Shown in pieces: positions 17,790 through 26,312 of a stretch of 64,000 nt of DNA (position 1 is its first letter; each line of letters starts with the position of its first letter). The translations under genes and the position numbers were made by a program. Source of the stretch: Streptomyces graminofaciens (GTDB lineage: Bacteria; Actinomycetota; Actinomycetes; Streptomycetales; Streptomycetaceae); NCBI RefSeq assembly GCF_030294945.1, contig NZ_AP018448.1, positions 7,532,001 through 7,596,000 on the forward strand, in the 5' to 3' direction. Under the pieces are notes generated by a model. That model was not told where the DNA came from. It did not search any database and was given only the letters and a program-made list of their open reading frames with translations.

Positions 17790-17841
17790 CTCTCCCACCG
17801 CGTCGAGCGGTGCCGCTCCTCACAACATCAAGTAGTACCGC

Positions 17842-17866
17842 AAGGGCCCTGCTGAGCAGGGCCCTT
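17842..17866 (+). terminator. Terminator of the bldG unit
   Basis: 11-bp inverted repeat AAGGGCCCTGC / GCAGGGCCCTT with a TGA loop, 52 bases after the RsbW-like stop, followed by CGCATTTCCC. Confidence 0.85.
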
Positions 17867-17904
17867 CGCATTTCCCGATCTCCATTTCATCGGAGTTTTG
17901 GAAT

Positions 17905-17922
17905 TCGTGAAGGAATTCACGA
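17905..17922. promoter_or_regulatory. Operator-like inverted repeat and AT-rich hppA leader
   Basis: TCGTGAA and TTCACGA flank a 4-bp spacer, about 200 bp upstream of hppA. The interval 17870-18080 is AT-rich for this genome and contains TTGATCAA-like palindromes and a TACAAT at 18068-18073 that could be a -10. No ORF is present. A regulator is not identifiable. Confidence 0.45.
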
Positions 17923-18115
17923 TCAATCACGCGATAATTTGATCAAGCGTCAACGCCTTTGAGGGATTACCGCTTTCGAGTAGCGTGTGGGGCGCCGATC
18001 ATTTGCTGTAGGGCATGTGAAGGCTAATTCCGTTTGTCGCGTACTGTTTTGATCAGGTTCCCCTCCCTACAATCCGTCCACATCTTGAGCTCAGCCCAAG
18101 CGTCAAGGAGGACGA

Positions 18116-20521
18116 ATGGCGGGGCTTTCTACCCCTCAACAGTTTGACCACCCCACAACCTTCGCAGCCGCAGTGCTGACGGACGACAACCGGATCATCG
18201 TGATGGTCATCGGGGTCGTGGCACTGGCCGCGCTCGCCGTTGCCGGGGTCCTGGTGCGCCAGGTGCTCGCGGCCGGCGAGGGCACCGACAGCATGAAGAA
18301 GATCGCGGCCGCCGTACAGGAAGGTGCGAACGCCTATCTGGCACGGCAGTTGCGCACACTCGGCGTATTCGCCGTCGTCGTGTTCTTCCTGCTCATGCTG
18401 CTGCCTGCGGACGACTGGAATCAGCGCGCCGGACGATCGGTGTTCTTCTTGATCGGTGCCGCGTTCTCGGCGGCCACCGGTTATATCGGCATGTGGCTCG
18501 CCGTCCGCAGCAATGTGCGCGTCGCCGCTGCGGCGCGGGAAGCGACCCCGGCGGAGGGTGAGCCGGAAAAGGATCTCACCACCGTCTCGCACAAAGCCAT
18601 GAAGATCGCTTTTCGCACGGGCGGCGTCGTCGGCATGTTCACGGTGGGGCTCGGACTCCTTGGTGCGTCCTGCGTGGTCCTTGTGTACGCGGCCGACGCG
18701 CCGAAGGTCCTCGAAGGCTTCGGCCTCGGCGCGGCCCTCATCGCGATGTTCATGCGAGTCGGCGGCGGCATCTTCACCAAGGCCGCCGACGTCGGCGCCG
18801 ACCTGGTCGGCAAGGTCGAGCAGGGCATCCCGGAGGACGACCCGCGCAACGCCGCGACCATCGCCGACAACGTGGGCGACAACGTCGGCGACTGCGCCGG
18901 CATGGCCGCCGACCTCTTCGAGTCGTACGCCGTCACGCTCGTCGCCGCGCTGATCCTCGGCAAGGCGGCCTTCGGCGACTCGGGGCTCGCGTTCCCGCTG
19001 ATCGTGCCCGCCATCGGCGTACTCACCGCGATGATCGGCATCTTCGCGGTCGCGCCACGCCGGACCGACCGCAGCGGGATGTCCGCCATCAACCGCGGCT
19101 TCTTCATCTCCGCGGTGATCTCGCTGGCGCTGGTCGCCGTCGCCGTCTACGCCTACCTGCCGGCGACGTACGCCGAGCTCGAAGGCGTCGGGGACCAGGC
19201 GATCCTCGACAAGAGCGGCGACCCGCGGGTCCTCGCGCTCATCGCGGTGGCCATCGGCATCGTGCTGGCCGCGCTGATCCAGCAGCTCACCGGCTACTTC
19301 ACCGAGACCACCCGGCGCCCCGTACGGGACATCGGCAAGAGCTCGCTCACCGGCGCGGCCACCGTCGTCCTCGCCGGAATCTCCGTCGGCCTCGAATCGG
19401 CCGTCTACACCGCGCTGTTGATCGGCCTCGGCGTGTACGGGGCGTTCCTGCTCGGCGGTACGTCGATCATGCTCGCTCTGTTCGCGGTGGCGCTGGCCGG
19501 GACCGGTCTGCTCACCACGGTCGGGGTGATCGTCGCCATGGACACCTTCGGGCCCGTCTCCGACAACGCACAGGGCATCGCCGAGATGTCCGGCGACGTC
19601 CAGGGCGCGGGCGCGCAGGTGCTCACCGACCTCGACGCCGTCGGCAACACCACCAAGGCCATCACCAAGGGCATCGCCATCGCCACCGCCGTACTGGCGG
19701 CCTCCGCGCTCTTCGGCTCCTACCGCGACGCGATCGTCACGGCGGCGGACGAGGTCGGCGAGAAGGTCTCCGGCGCGGGCGCACCGATGAACCTGATGAT
19801 GGACATCTCGCAGCCCAACAACCTCGTCGGGCTGATCGCCGGTGCCGCGGTGGTCTTCCTCTTCTCGGGGTTGGCGATCAACGCGGTATCGCGGTCCGCC
19901 GGTTCGGTGGTCTACGAGGTGCGGCGGCAGTTCCGCGAGCACCCCGGGATCATGGACTACAGCGAGAAGCCGGAGTACGGCAGGGTCGTCGACATCTGCA
20001 CCAAGGACGCGCTGCGGGAGCTGGCCACACCCGGGCTGCTCGCGGTCATGGCGCCGATCGCGATCGGGTTCACACTGGGGGTCGGTGCCCTGGGCGCCTA
20101 CCTCGCGGGTGCGATCGGCACCGGGACCCTGATGGCCGTGTTCCTCGCCAACTCCGGTGGCGCGTGGGACAACGCCAAGAAGCTCGTCGAGGACGGTCAC
20201 CACGGCGGCAAGGGCAGCGAGGCCCATGCCGCGACCGTCATCGGCGACACGGTCGGCGACCCGTTCAAGGACACCGCGGGGCCGGCCATCAACCCGCTGC
20301 TGAAGGTGATGAACCTGGTGGCACTGCTCATCGCGCCCGCGGTGGTCAAGTTCAGCTACGGCGAGGACAAGAGCGTCGGGCTGCGCGTGGCCATCGCCCT
20401 GCTGTCGATCGCGGTGATCGTGGTGGCGGTGTACGTGTCCAAGCGGCGAGGCATCGCCATGGGTGACGAAGGCAACTCCGAGCGGATGGCCAAGTCGGCC
20501 GATCCGGCGGTGGTTTCGTAG
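18116..20521 (+). CDS. hppA: K+-independent membrane-bound proton pyrophosphatase
   Basis: 801 residues, about 16 transmembrane helices. It couples PPi hydrolysis to proton pumping. The catalytic signatures are present: DVGADLVGKVE, the DNVGDNVGDCAGMAADLFESY block and the C-terminal NSGGAWDNAKK plus DTVGDPFKDTAGP. Lys in AVGNTTKAITKG is the residue that marks the K+-independent subclass (Ala in K+-dependent pumps). ATG at 18116 follows an ideal AAGGAGG. The gene is monocistronic, with a terminator 30 bases after the stop. Confidence 0.97.
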   Translation: MAGLSTPQQFDHPTTFAAAVLTDDNRIIVMVIGVVALAALAVAGVLVRQVLAAGEGTDSMKKIAAAVQEGANAYLARQLRTLGVFAVVVFFLLMLLPADDWNQRAGRSVFFLIGAAFSAATGYIGMWLAVRSNVRVAAAAREATPAEGEPEKDLTTVSHKAMKIAFRTGGVVGMFTVGLGLLGASCVVLVYAADAPKVLEGFGLGAALIAMFMRVGGGIFTKAADVGADLVGKVEQGIPEDDPRNAATIADNVGDNVGDCAGMAADLFESYAVTLVAALILGKAAFGDSGLAFPLIVPAIGVLTAMIGIFAVAPRRTDRSGMSAINRGFFISAVISLALVAVAVYAYLPATYAELEGVGDQAILDKSGDPRVLALIAVAIGIVLAALIQQLTGYFTETTRRPVRDIGKSSLTGAATVVLAGISVGLESAVYTALLIGLGVYGAFLLGGTSIMLALFAVALAGTGLLTTVGVIVAMDTFGPVSDNAQGIAEMSGDVQGAGAQVLTDLDAVGNTTKAITKGIAIATAVLAASALFGSYRDAIVTAADEVGEKVSGAGAPMNLMMDISQPNNLVGLIAGAAVVFLFSGLAINAVSRSAGSVVYEVRRQFREHPGIMDYSEKPEYGRVVDICTKDALRELATPGLLAVMAPIAIGFTLGVGALGAYLAGAIGTGTLMAVFLANSGGAWDNAKKLVEDGHHGGKGSEAHAATVIGDTVGDPFKDTAGPAINPLLKVMNLVALLIAPAVVKFSYGEDKSVGLRVAIALLSIAVIVVAVYVSKRRGIAMGDEGNSERMAKSADPAVVS

Positions 20522-20550
20522 GAGGGCTTAACAGCGCCCAGTTCAAGGGG

Positions 20551-20586
20551 CGGGCGGGCGGCGCGTGTTGATGCGCCGCCCGCCCG
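20551..20586 (+). terminator. hppA terminator
   Basis: Perfect 14-bp GC stem (CGGGCGGGCGGCGC and complement) with an 8-base loop GTGTTGAT, followed by TTCTGTGTG. Confidence 0.85.
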
Positions 20587-20733
20587 TTCTGTGTGTGCGC
20601 GATGAGTTCCGTGAGCCTTCTCTCTCTTGGTGCAAATGGTTACAAAAGTATGTGTAGAGGGTACTCGGCACATGGGTGTCGCCCATCTGGCGTGTATGTT
20701 CCGGGGCCGAGAGCCACGGAAGGGACCAATCCG

Positions 20734-21312
20734 GTGAACAAGAAGCTCGCGGCCGCACTGTCCGGCGGTGCGGTACTGGTACTGGCGCTGTCCGGGTGCG
20801 GCGGCGACGACACCAACGAGAAGCTGAACTCCTGGGCGAAGGACGTCTGCGACGCCGTACAGCCGCAGATCAAGAAGATCGCGGCGGCCAACGCCTCGAT
20901 CCAGAAGGAGACCTCGGACGACAGCGCGCCGGCGGACGTGCAGAAGGCCGACTCGCAGGGCTTCCAGGACATCTCCGACGCGTACAAGGCGATGGCGGCG
21001 GCCATTCAGACGGCCGGGGCGCCCAATGTCGACGACGGGGCGACCAAGCAGAAGAACGCGGTCAAGGAGCTGAACGACCTGTCGGCCGCGTATGCCGAGC
21101 TGAAGAAGAAGTCGGACGCGCTGAACGTGAAGGACCAGGCGAAGTTCGCTGATGGCCTCGAGGGGGTCGCGACCGAGCTGGAGAAGCTGAGCAAGACCGG
21201 GAGTGACGCGCTGAAGGAGCTGGAGAAGGGGGACGTGGGGAAGGCGATGGCCGAGCAGGCGAGCTGCAAGTCGGCCTCCGGCTCGGGCGCGGCTTCGGTT
21301 TCTTCCAGCTGA
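20734..21312 (+). CDS. Small lipoprotein, function unknown
   Basis: 192 residues from GTG at 20734, which lies behind GGAAGG; the upstream ORF extension has no signal. NKKLAAALSGGAVLVLALSGCGG is a lipoprotein signal with lipobox LSGC. The mature part is helical and Lys/Asp/Ala rich (DVCDAVQPQIKKIAAANASIQ, AVKELNDLSAAYAELKKKSDALN), suggesting an antiparallel coiled-coil bundle at the outer membrane face. Orthologues lie in the same place in other Streptomyces genomes. No enzyme motif is seen. Confidence 0.82.
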   Translation: MNKKLAAALSGGAVLVLALSGCGGDDTNEKLNSWAKDVCDAVQPQIKKIAAANASIQKETSDDSAPADVQKADSQGFQDISDAYKAMAAAIQTAGAPNVDDGATKQKNAVKELNDLSAAYAELKKKSDALNVKDQAKFADGLEGVATELEKLSKTGSDALKELEKGDVGKAMAEQASCKSASGSGAASVSSS

Positions 21313-21496
21313 GGGGTGGGCGGACGGGTGTCCTGAGCCTCGGTTTCAGGGCGCCCGGTGCGGTTGCCGGGCGGGGCGGGTCGCGCGGCCCGGCGCTTAC
21401 GGGGCGCCGCTCTCCATGGGACGGGTGCCGCGCCCAGCGGCACGATTGCCCGCGGCTACGACGGCGGCGTGACTGTGCGCGGCTACGCTGGCGTTC

Positions 21497-23020
21497 GTGA
21501 GTAACTCCAAGTCGTCCTCCCTGCCCTCCACCGACCAGCCCGGAGTCGCCGCGCGGCTTCGGGAGGCTTTGCTCGGTGTGGACTTCACCGCTGATGGGCT
21601 GCTCGAACTGCTGGGGGCGTCCGCGTATGCGGCGCTGGCGCGCAGTGAGGTCGTGCCGGCGCTTCGGGCGACCCGGGGGGACACGCCGTTGGAGGCGCTC
21701 GTCCGGCTGTTTCTGTTGCAGCAGCCGGTGGCACGCGCGCGCGTGGAGGGTGTTCTGCCCGTCGACGTGTGCGTGGACGCTGGCTGGCTGGCCGCGGTCG
21801 GGGACGAGCTCGTCGCCACCGTCGATGTGCGGCCATACGGCGGGCCCGGCGGCGAGGACTGGTTCATCGTGTCCGATCTCGGGTGTGCCGTCGGCGGGGC
21901 CGGAGGAATCGGGAGCCGGGACGAGGGCGTGGTGTTGGGGGTCGGCGGGGCCTCCACCACGCTTGCCGGGATCACCGTGCGTACGCCCGTCGCATCCGCT
22001 CTCGATCTCGGTACCGGCTCCGGGATCCAGGCGCTGCACGCCGCGCAGCACGCCACGCGCGTGACCGCGACCGACCTCAACCCGCGCGCGCTGCACATCA
22101 CCGCGCTCACGCTCGCGCTCTCCGGCGCCCCGGCGGCCGATCTGCGCGAGGGCTCGCTCTTCGAGCCGGTCGAGAGCGACGAGACGTACGACCTCATCGT
22201 GTCCAACCCGCCGTTCGTGATCTCTCCCGGCGCCCGGCTCACCTACCGCGACGGCGGGATGGGCGGGGACGATCTGTGTCGCACGCTTGTTCAGCAGGCG
22301 GGGGAGCGGCTCAACGAGGGCGGGTACGCCCAGTTCCTCGCCAACTGGCAGCACGTGGAGGGCGAGGACTGGCAGGAGCGGCTCCGGTCGTGGGTGCCGC
22401 GCGGATGCGACGCCTGGATCGTGCAGCGCGAGGTCCAGGACGTCACGCAGTACGCGGAGCTGTGGCTGCGCGACGCCGGCGACCACCGCGGTGACGTGGC
22501 CGAGTACCAGGCGCGGTACGACGCGTGGCTCGACGAGTTCGAGGCGCGCAAGGTCAAGGGCGTCGGATTCGGCTGGATCACCTTGCGGAAGACGGCCCCC
22601 GCGGACGACCAGCCGTCCGTCACCGTCGAGGAATGGCCGCATCCGGTCGAACAGCCGCTCGGTGAGGCCGTACGGACGCACTTCGCGCGCGTCGACTACC
22701 TGCGCGGCAACGACGACGCCGCGCTGCTCACCGCCCACTTCCGGCTCGCCGCCGAAATCGTCCAGGAACAGGTCGGGCTGCCCGGCGCCGAGGACCCCGA
22801 GCATGTGGTGCTGCGTCAGAACCGCGGTATGCGCCGGGCCACCAAGGTGGACACGGTCGGCGCGGGCTTCGCCGGTGTGTGCGACGGCACGCTCAGCGCG
22901 GGGCGGATTCTGGACGCCATCGCCCAGCTCGTCGGCGAGGACCCGGTCGCGCTGCGCGACCGGACACCGGCCCAGATCCGGCTGCTGGTCGAGCAGGGCT
23001 TCCTCGAACCCGTGCGGTGA
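21497..23020 (+). CDS. Class I SAM-dependent methyltransferase (HemK/PrmC-like)
   Basis: 507 residues. After a ~160-residue N-terminal domain comes motif I ALDLGTGSGIQAL (about 168-180), the ATDLNPRAL acidic strand, and NPPF (about 236-239), which is typical of N-methyltransferases that modify glutamine amides or exocyclic amino groups. A long C-terminal domain ends with EDPVALRDRTPAQIRLLVEQGFLEPV. The substrate is unknown. GTG at 21497 is used; no strong ribosome site is seen. Confidence 0.87.
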   Translation: MSNSKSSSLPSTDQPGVAARLREALLGVDFTADGLLELLGASAYAALARSEVVPALRATRGDTPLEALVRLFLLQQPVARARVEGVLPVDVCVDAGWLAAVGDELVATVDVRPYGGPGGEDWFIVSDLGCAVGGAGGIGSRDEGVVLGVGGASTTLAGITVRTPVASALDLGTGSGIQALHAAQHATRVTATDLNPRALHITALTLALSGAPAADLREGSLFEPVESDETYDLIVSNPPFVISPGARLTYRDGGMGGDDLCRTLVQQAGERLNEGGYAQFLANWQHVEGEDWQERLRSWVPRGCDAWIVQREVQDVTQYAELWLRDAGDHRGDVAEYQARYDAWLDEFEARKVKGVGFGWITLRKTAPADDQPSVTVEEWPHPVEQPLGEAVRTHFARVDYLRGNDDAALLTAHFRLAAEIVQEQVGLPGAEDPEHVVLRQNRGMRRATKVDTVGAGFAGVCDGTLSAGRILDAIAQLVGEDPVALRDRTPAQIRLLVEQGFLEPVR

Positions 23021-23256
23021 GCGCCGCCCGTGACGGTTCCCGTACCGCCCGGTGACCTGACTGGTACGGCTCACGGCGCCCCTTCGCCGTAGCGGATGGG
23101 GCGTATCGGTACCCCTGGGGCGCATGTGCCAGGTCTGACTGGATTGGTCCGTAAAAGGTCTCCTGTCAGTGGTGCATGCGAAGCTATTTTCAAGAGACGG
23201 ATTCGACGTGTCCTCGGGGGAGGCACGCGCTGTCTCTGGGGGATCGGGGGATCGCG

Positions 23257-25683
23257 ATGGCGGACACGCCGGAGCAGGGGCAGGGAAGGATCATCAACGG
23301 CCGGTACCGGCTGCTGAGGCAGCTGGGCGCAGGCGGCATGGGGCGCGTCTGGCTGGCCTACGACGACGAGCTGGCCTGCGAGGTCTCCATGAAGGAGATC
23401 TCGCTGCCCGACGTCCCGATGGACGCGACGGAGCCCGCGCAGCGCATCGCCCGCGCCCGCAGCGAGGCCCGCCACGCGGCCCGCCTGCGCGGGCATCCCC
23501 ATGTGGCGACGGTCCACGACGTGGTGCTCCACGAGGGCCTGCCCTGGATCGTCATGGAGTACGTCCCGGACGCCATCGACCTCCAGGCGGTCGTACGGCA
23601 GCGGGGCCCGCTCCCGCCCGAGCAGGTCGCCCGCATCGGGCTCGCCGTCCTCGACGCGCTCACCGCAGGCCACCGGATCGGCATCCTCCACCGCGATGTG
23701 AAACCGGCCAACATCCTGCTGGCCGCCGACGCCTCGGGCGACCCGTACGCGCGCGTGCTGCTCACCGACTACGGCATCGCCCTCCAGCCGGAGTCCCGCG
23801 AGCCCCGGCTCACCGCCACCGCCGGCATCCTCGGCACCCCCGGCTATCTGGCGCCGGAGCGCGCCCGGGGCGAGCCGCCGACACCGGCCGCCGACATGTT
23901 CTCCCTCGGCGCCACGCTGTACGCGGCGGTCGAGGGCCGCGGCCCCTTCGACCGCCATGGCGAGTACGCGACGCTCACAGCGCTGCTCGGCGAGGAGCCC
24001 ACGCCCCCGGTCCGCGCCGGTGAACTGGCGCCGGTCCTGCACGGTTTGCTCATCAAGGACCCGGTCCGGCGGCTGTCGCCGGAGGCGGTTGCCCGGGGCC
24101 TGGAGCGGGTGGCGGGCGCGGGGAGCGAGTCCTCGCCGCCGGGCTGGGGCGCGGCCACGCCGTCGTCGGCCCCGGCCGCGCCGTCGACCGCGGCAGCCGA
24201 GGGCTTCGGGCCGCCCCAGGGCTACGCGGCGAGCGCACCGCCGGGGTACGTGGCGGCGGCGGGTGCCCCCAACACGCCGGGAGCACCGCAGACGCCGTAC
24301 ACGCCGGGCGGGGCGTACACCCCGAACACGCCGGGGGCGCCACAGACGCCGTACACGCCGGGTGGCGCCTACGCCCCGAACACACCGGGTGGGGCATACG
24401 GACCGAACACGCCCGGCGCGCCGCCCACGCCGAACACCCCGCACACTCCGGCGGGCGGCCCGCCCACCCCGGGCGCGGGGCCGAACACCCCGGCCGGGAC
24501 CTCGCCGTACGACCCCTGGCAGCAGGCCCCCCAGCCCCGCGGCCCGCACGAGAACTGGAACCCGTACGGGGGCAACGCCTCGACGCCCTACGGCGGTACG
24601 GCGGGCAGTCAGTCGCCGCAGTACGGGCAGTCCCCGCAGTACGGCGCCACCATCGGCAACCCGTCGACGCCGTACGGCAGCGCACCGGGCAACCCGGCCA
24701 CCCCCTACGGGAACGCGGCCTTTCCGACCGTCACCGCCGCGAGTCTGCCGCCCGGCGGAATGCCTCCGGGAGGGCCGCCGAAGCGCAACGTGCCCGGGGG
24801 CGCGATCGCCGCGATCGTGCTCGCCGTGCTGCTGATCGCGGGCGGTGGTACTTGGCTGGCGGTCTCGCTGAACAGGGATTCCGACCGTCCCACGCCCGCC
24901 GCTGACACGGACGACCCGAAGCCGCCGACATCGACGGGTCCCACCGAACCAGCCCTGCCCTACGGCGAACAGGTCGGTCTCACCGAGCCGTTGAAGGCCG
25001 GTGACTGCGTCAGCGTGGTGTGGTCGGCGGGCGAGGCGTTCAAGTCGCAGCCCAACCTGGGCAAGGTGCCCTGCACCGCGGACGAGTGGCCGAACGGCCA
25101 GGTCGTGGCTGTCGACACGGCGTCCACCTACGCCGACGCCCGCGACCAGGGCGCCGAGCGCTGCGAGCGACAGGCGGGCCCGCTCGCCGAGGCCCTGCCC
25201 GACGCCGCCGTCTACGCGGTCGTCCCGACGAAAGAGGGCTTCGACGCGGCCGACGGCGCCACGGCGTGTCTCGTACTGGGCGAGCACGTCCCGATCGGGG
25301 GCGAGGTCGGGCAGTTCCGCGACGAGGGACTGGACCTGTACGCCGCCCAGATGGCCGTGGGCGACTGCTGGACCTACGTCGACAAGGACGACGACACTTT
25401 CCAGGCCCTGCTGACCGAGTGCTCCCAGACACACTCCGACCAGGTCATAGGCGCCGCCGACGCCCCGGACAACATGAGCTACCAGAAGGTGCTCGACGAG
25501 GGCGGCACCCTGTGCAAGAACAAGTTCGAGTCGACTTGGGCGCCCGGATCGGAGCTGACGGTATACGGCTGGGTCGGCAGCAAGGAGGACTGGGGGAAGG
25601 GGTTCACCGAAGTGGTGTGCACGGTGGGTCGCGAAGACGGTCAGAAGACGACCGGGAAGATACCCTCGCCCGGCGCGGTCTGA
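23257..25683 (+). CDS. Transmembrane Ser/Thr protein kinase (PASTA-less)
   Basis: 808 residues from ATG at 23257. Kinase domain ~17-290: GAGGMGRVW loop, Lys46 (VSMKEI), HRDVKPAN with Asp147, DYG instead of DFG at 171-173, and GTPGYLAPE. The next ~220 residues are low complexity: repeats of NTPGAPQTPYTPGGAY and NPSTPYGSAPG that offer many Thr-Pro sites. A single membrane helix (about 516-538, AIAAIVLAVLLIAGGG) leads to a ~270-residue exterior domain with paired Cys residues (GDCVSVVW, CTADEW), perhaps a sensor. It lies just upstream of topA and the Tmk fusion. The activating signal is unknown. Confidence 0.92.
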   Translation: MADTPEQGQGRIINGRYRLLRQLGAGGMGRVWLAYDDELACEVSMKEISLPDVPMDATEPAQRIARARSEARHAARLRGHPHVATVHDVVLHEGLPWIVMEYVPDAIDLQAVVRQRGPLPPEQVARIGLAVLDALTAGHRIGILHRDVKPANILLAADASGDPYARVLLTDYGIALQPESREPRLTATAGILGTPGYLAPERARGEPPTPAADMFSLGATLYAAVEGRGPFDRHGEYATLTALLGEEPTPPVRAGELAPVLHGLLIKDPVRRLSPEAVARGLERVAGAGSESSPPGWGAATPSSAPAAPSTAAAEGFGPPQGYAASAPPGYVAAAGAPNTPGAPQTPYTPGGAYTPNTPGAPQTPYTPGGAYAPNTPGGAYGPNTPGAPPTPNTPHTPAGGPPTPGAGPNTPAGTSPYDPWQQAPQPRGPHENWNPYGGNASTPYGGTAGSQSPQYGQSPQYGATIGNPSTPYGSAPGNPATPYGNAAFPTVTAASLPPGGMPPGGPPKRNVPGGAIAAIVLAVLLIAGGGTWLAVSLNRDSDRPTPAADTDDPKPPTSTGPTEPALPYGEQVGLTEPLKAGDCVSVVWSAGEAFKSQPNLGKVPCTADEWPNGQVVAVDTASTYADARDQGAERCERQAGPLAEALPDAAVYAVVPTKEGFDAADGATACLVLGEHVPIGGEVGQFRDEGLDLYAAQMAVGDCWTYVDKDDDTFQALLTECSQTHSDQVIGAADAPDNMSYQKVLDEGGTLCKNKFESTWAPGSELTVYGWVGSKEDWGKGFTEVVCTVGREDGQKTTGKIPSPGAV

Positions 25684-25802
25684 AGCCCCGCCGACGCGGT
25701 CCGGGGACCCGGCCCCCTCGCGTTCACCTCGGGTTCGCACGCCCGCTTCCCGTACGTGCCAGCCTCCCGTCCCGGGACACTTCGGGGCGGGAGGAACGGG
25801 AC

Positions 25803-26000
25803 ATGGAGAGCGGACCGGCGATGTTCGCGGGAGCGGTGTTCGCCCTGTTCGGGGGCGCGCTGCTGACATGGACCGTGACCCGGCTGCGACAGGGGCAGCC
25901 CGTCGCCCACGGAGTGCACCCCGTCACATCCGCGACCCTCGCGAGCGTCGTCGCGGTCGTCGCCCTCGTGCTCGGCGCGTGGTGCCTCAGCCGCGTCTGA
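25803..26000 (+). CDS. Small two-helix membrane protein
   Basis: 65 residues from ATG at 25803 with GGGAGGAA upstream. Two hydrophobic helices (MFAGAVFALFGGALLTWTV and TLASVVAVVALVLGAWCL) flank a short polar loop. Function unknown; the good ribosome site and codon bias support a real gene. Confidence 0.7.
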   Translation: MESGPAMFAGAVFALFGGALLTWTVTRLRQGQPVAHGVHPVTSATLASVVAVVALVLGAWCLSRV

Positions 26001-26149
26001 GCGGGCTCCGGAGGCCGGGGCAGGGCAGGGTAGGGGGTAGTTGAGAGATCACCCTCCGCATCGGCCCGAAAGGATCGATGCACACGCCGGGCGGCAGGAA
26101 TGGCGGTAGTCGGGTTACCGTTCGAGTGGCCGTTGCGGGCTTTTCCCGT

Positions 26150-26312
26150 TTGACACGGGGGCGGGATGTACCGTCACACTCCGCAGCGTCAGCATGACCC
26201 GACCCCGGAACGAGGGCTGTGCCTCGCGTGAGGCATCAGTCGCCGGGGGCGTGACCCGACCCCGGGACCAAGGCCTGGGGAGGCCCAGCGTCGACCGGAG
26301 AGAAGAGCGAAG
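26150..26312 (+). promoter_or_regulatory. topA promoter and leader
   Basis: A consensus -35 TTGACA lies at 26150-26155, and the leader carries two copies of TGACCCGACCCCGG (around 26194 and 26252). In S. coelicolor topA expression responds to supercoiling through its own promoters. The -10 is not clear by eye: TACCGT (26169-26174) is only 13 bp from the -35. Confidence 0.45.

Noticed and set aside
18053..20227. 724-codon minus-strand frame opposite hppA
   Set aside because: Asp/Glu/His/Arg-rich mirror of a membrane-protein gene; no start signal or family.
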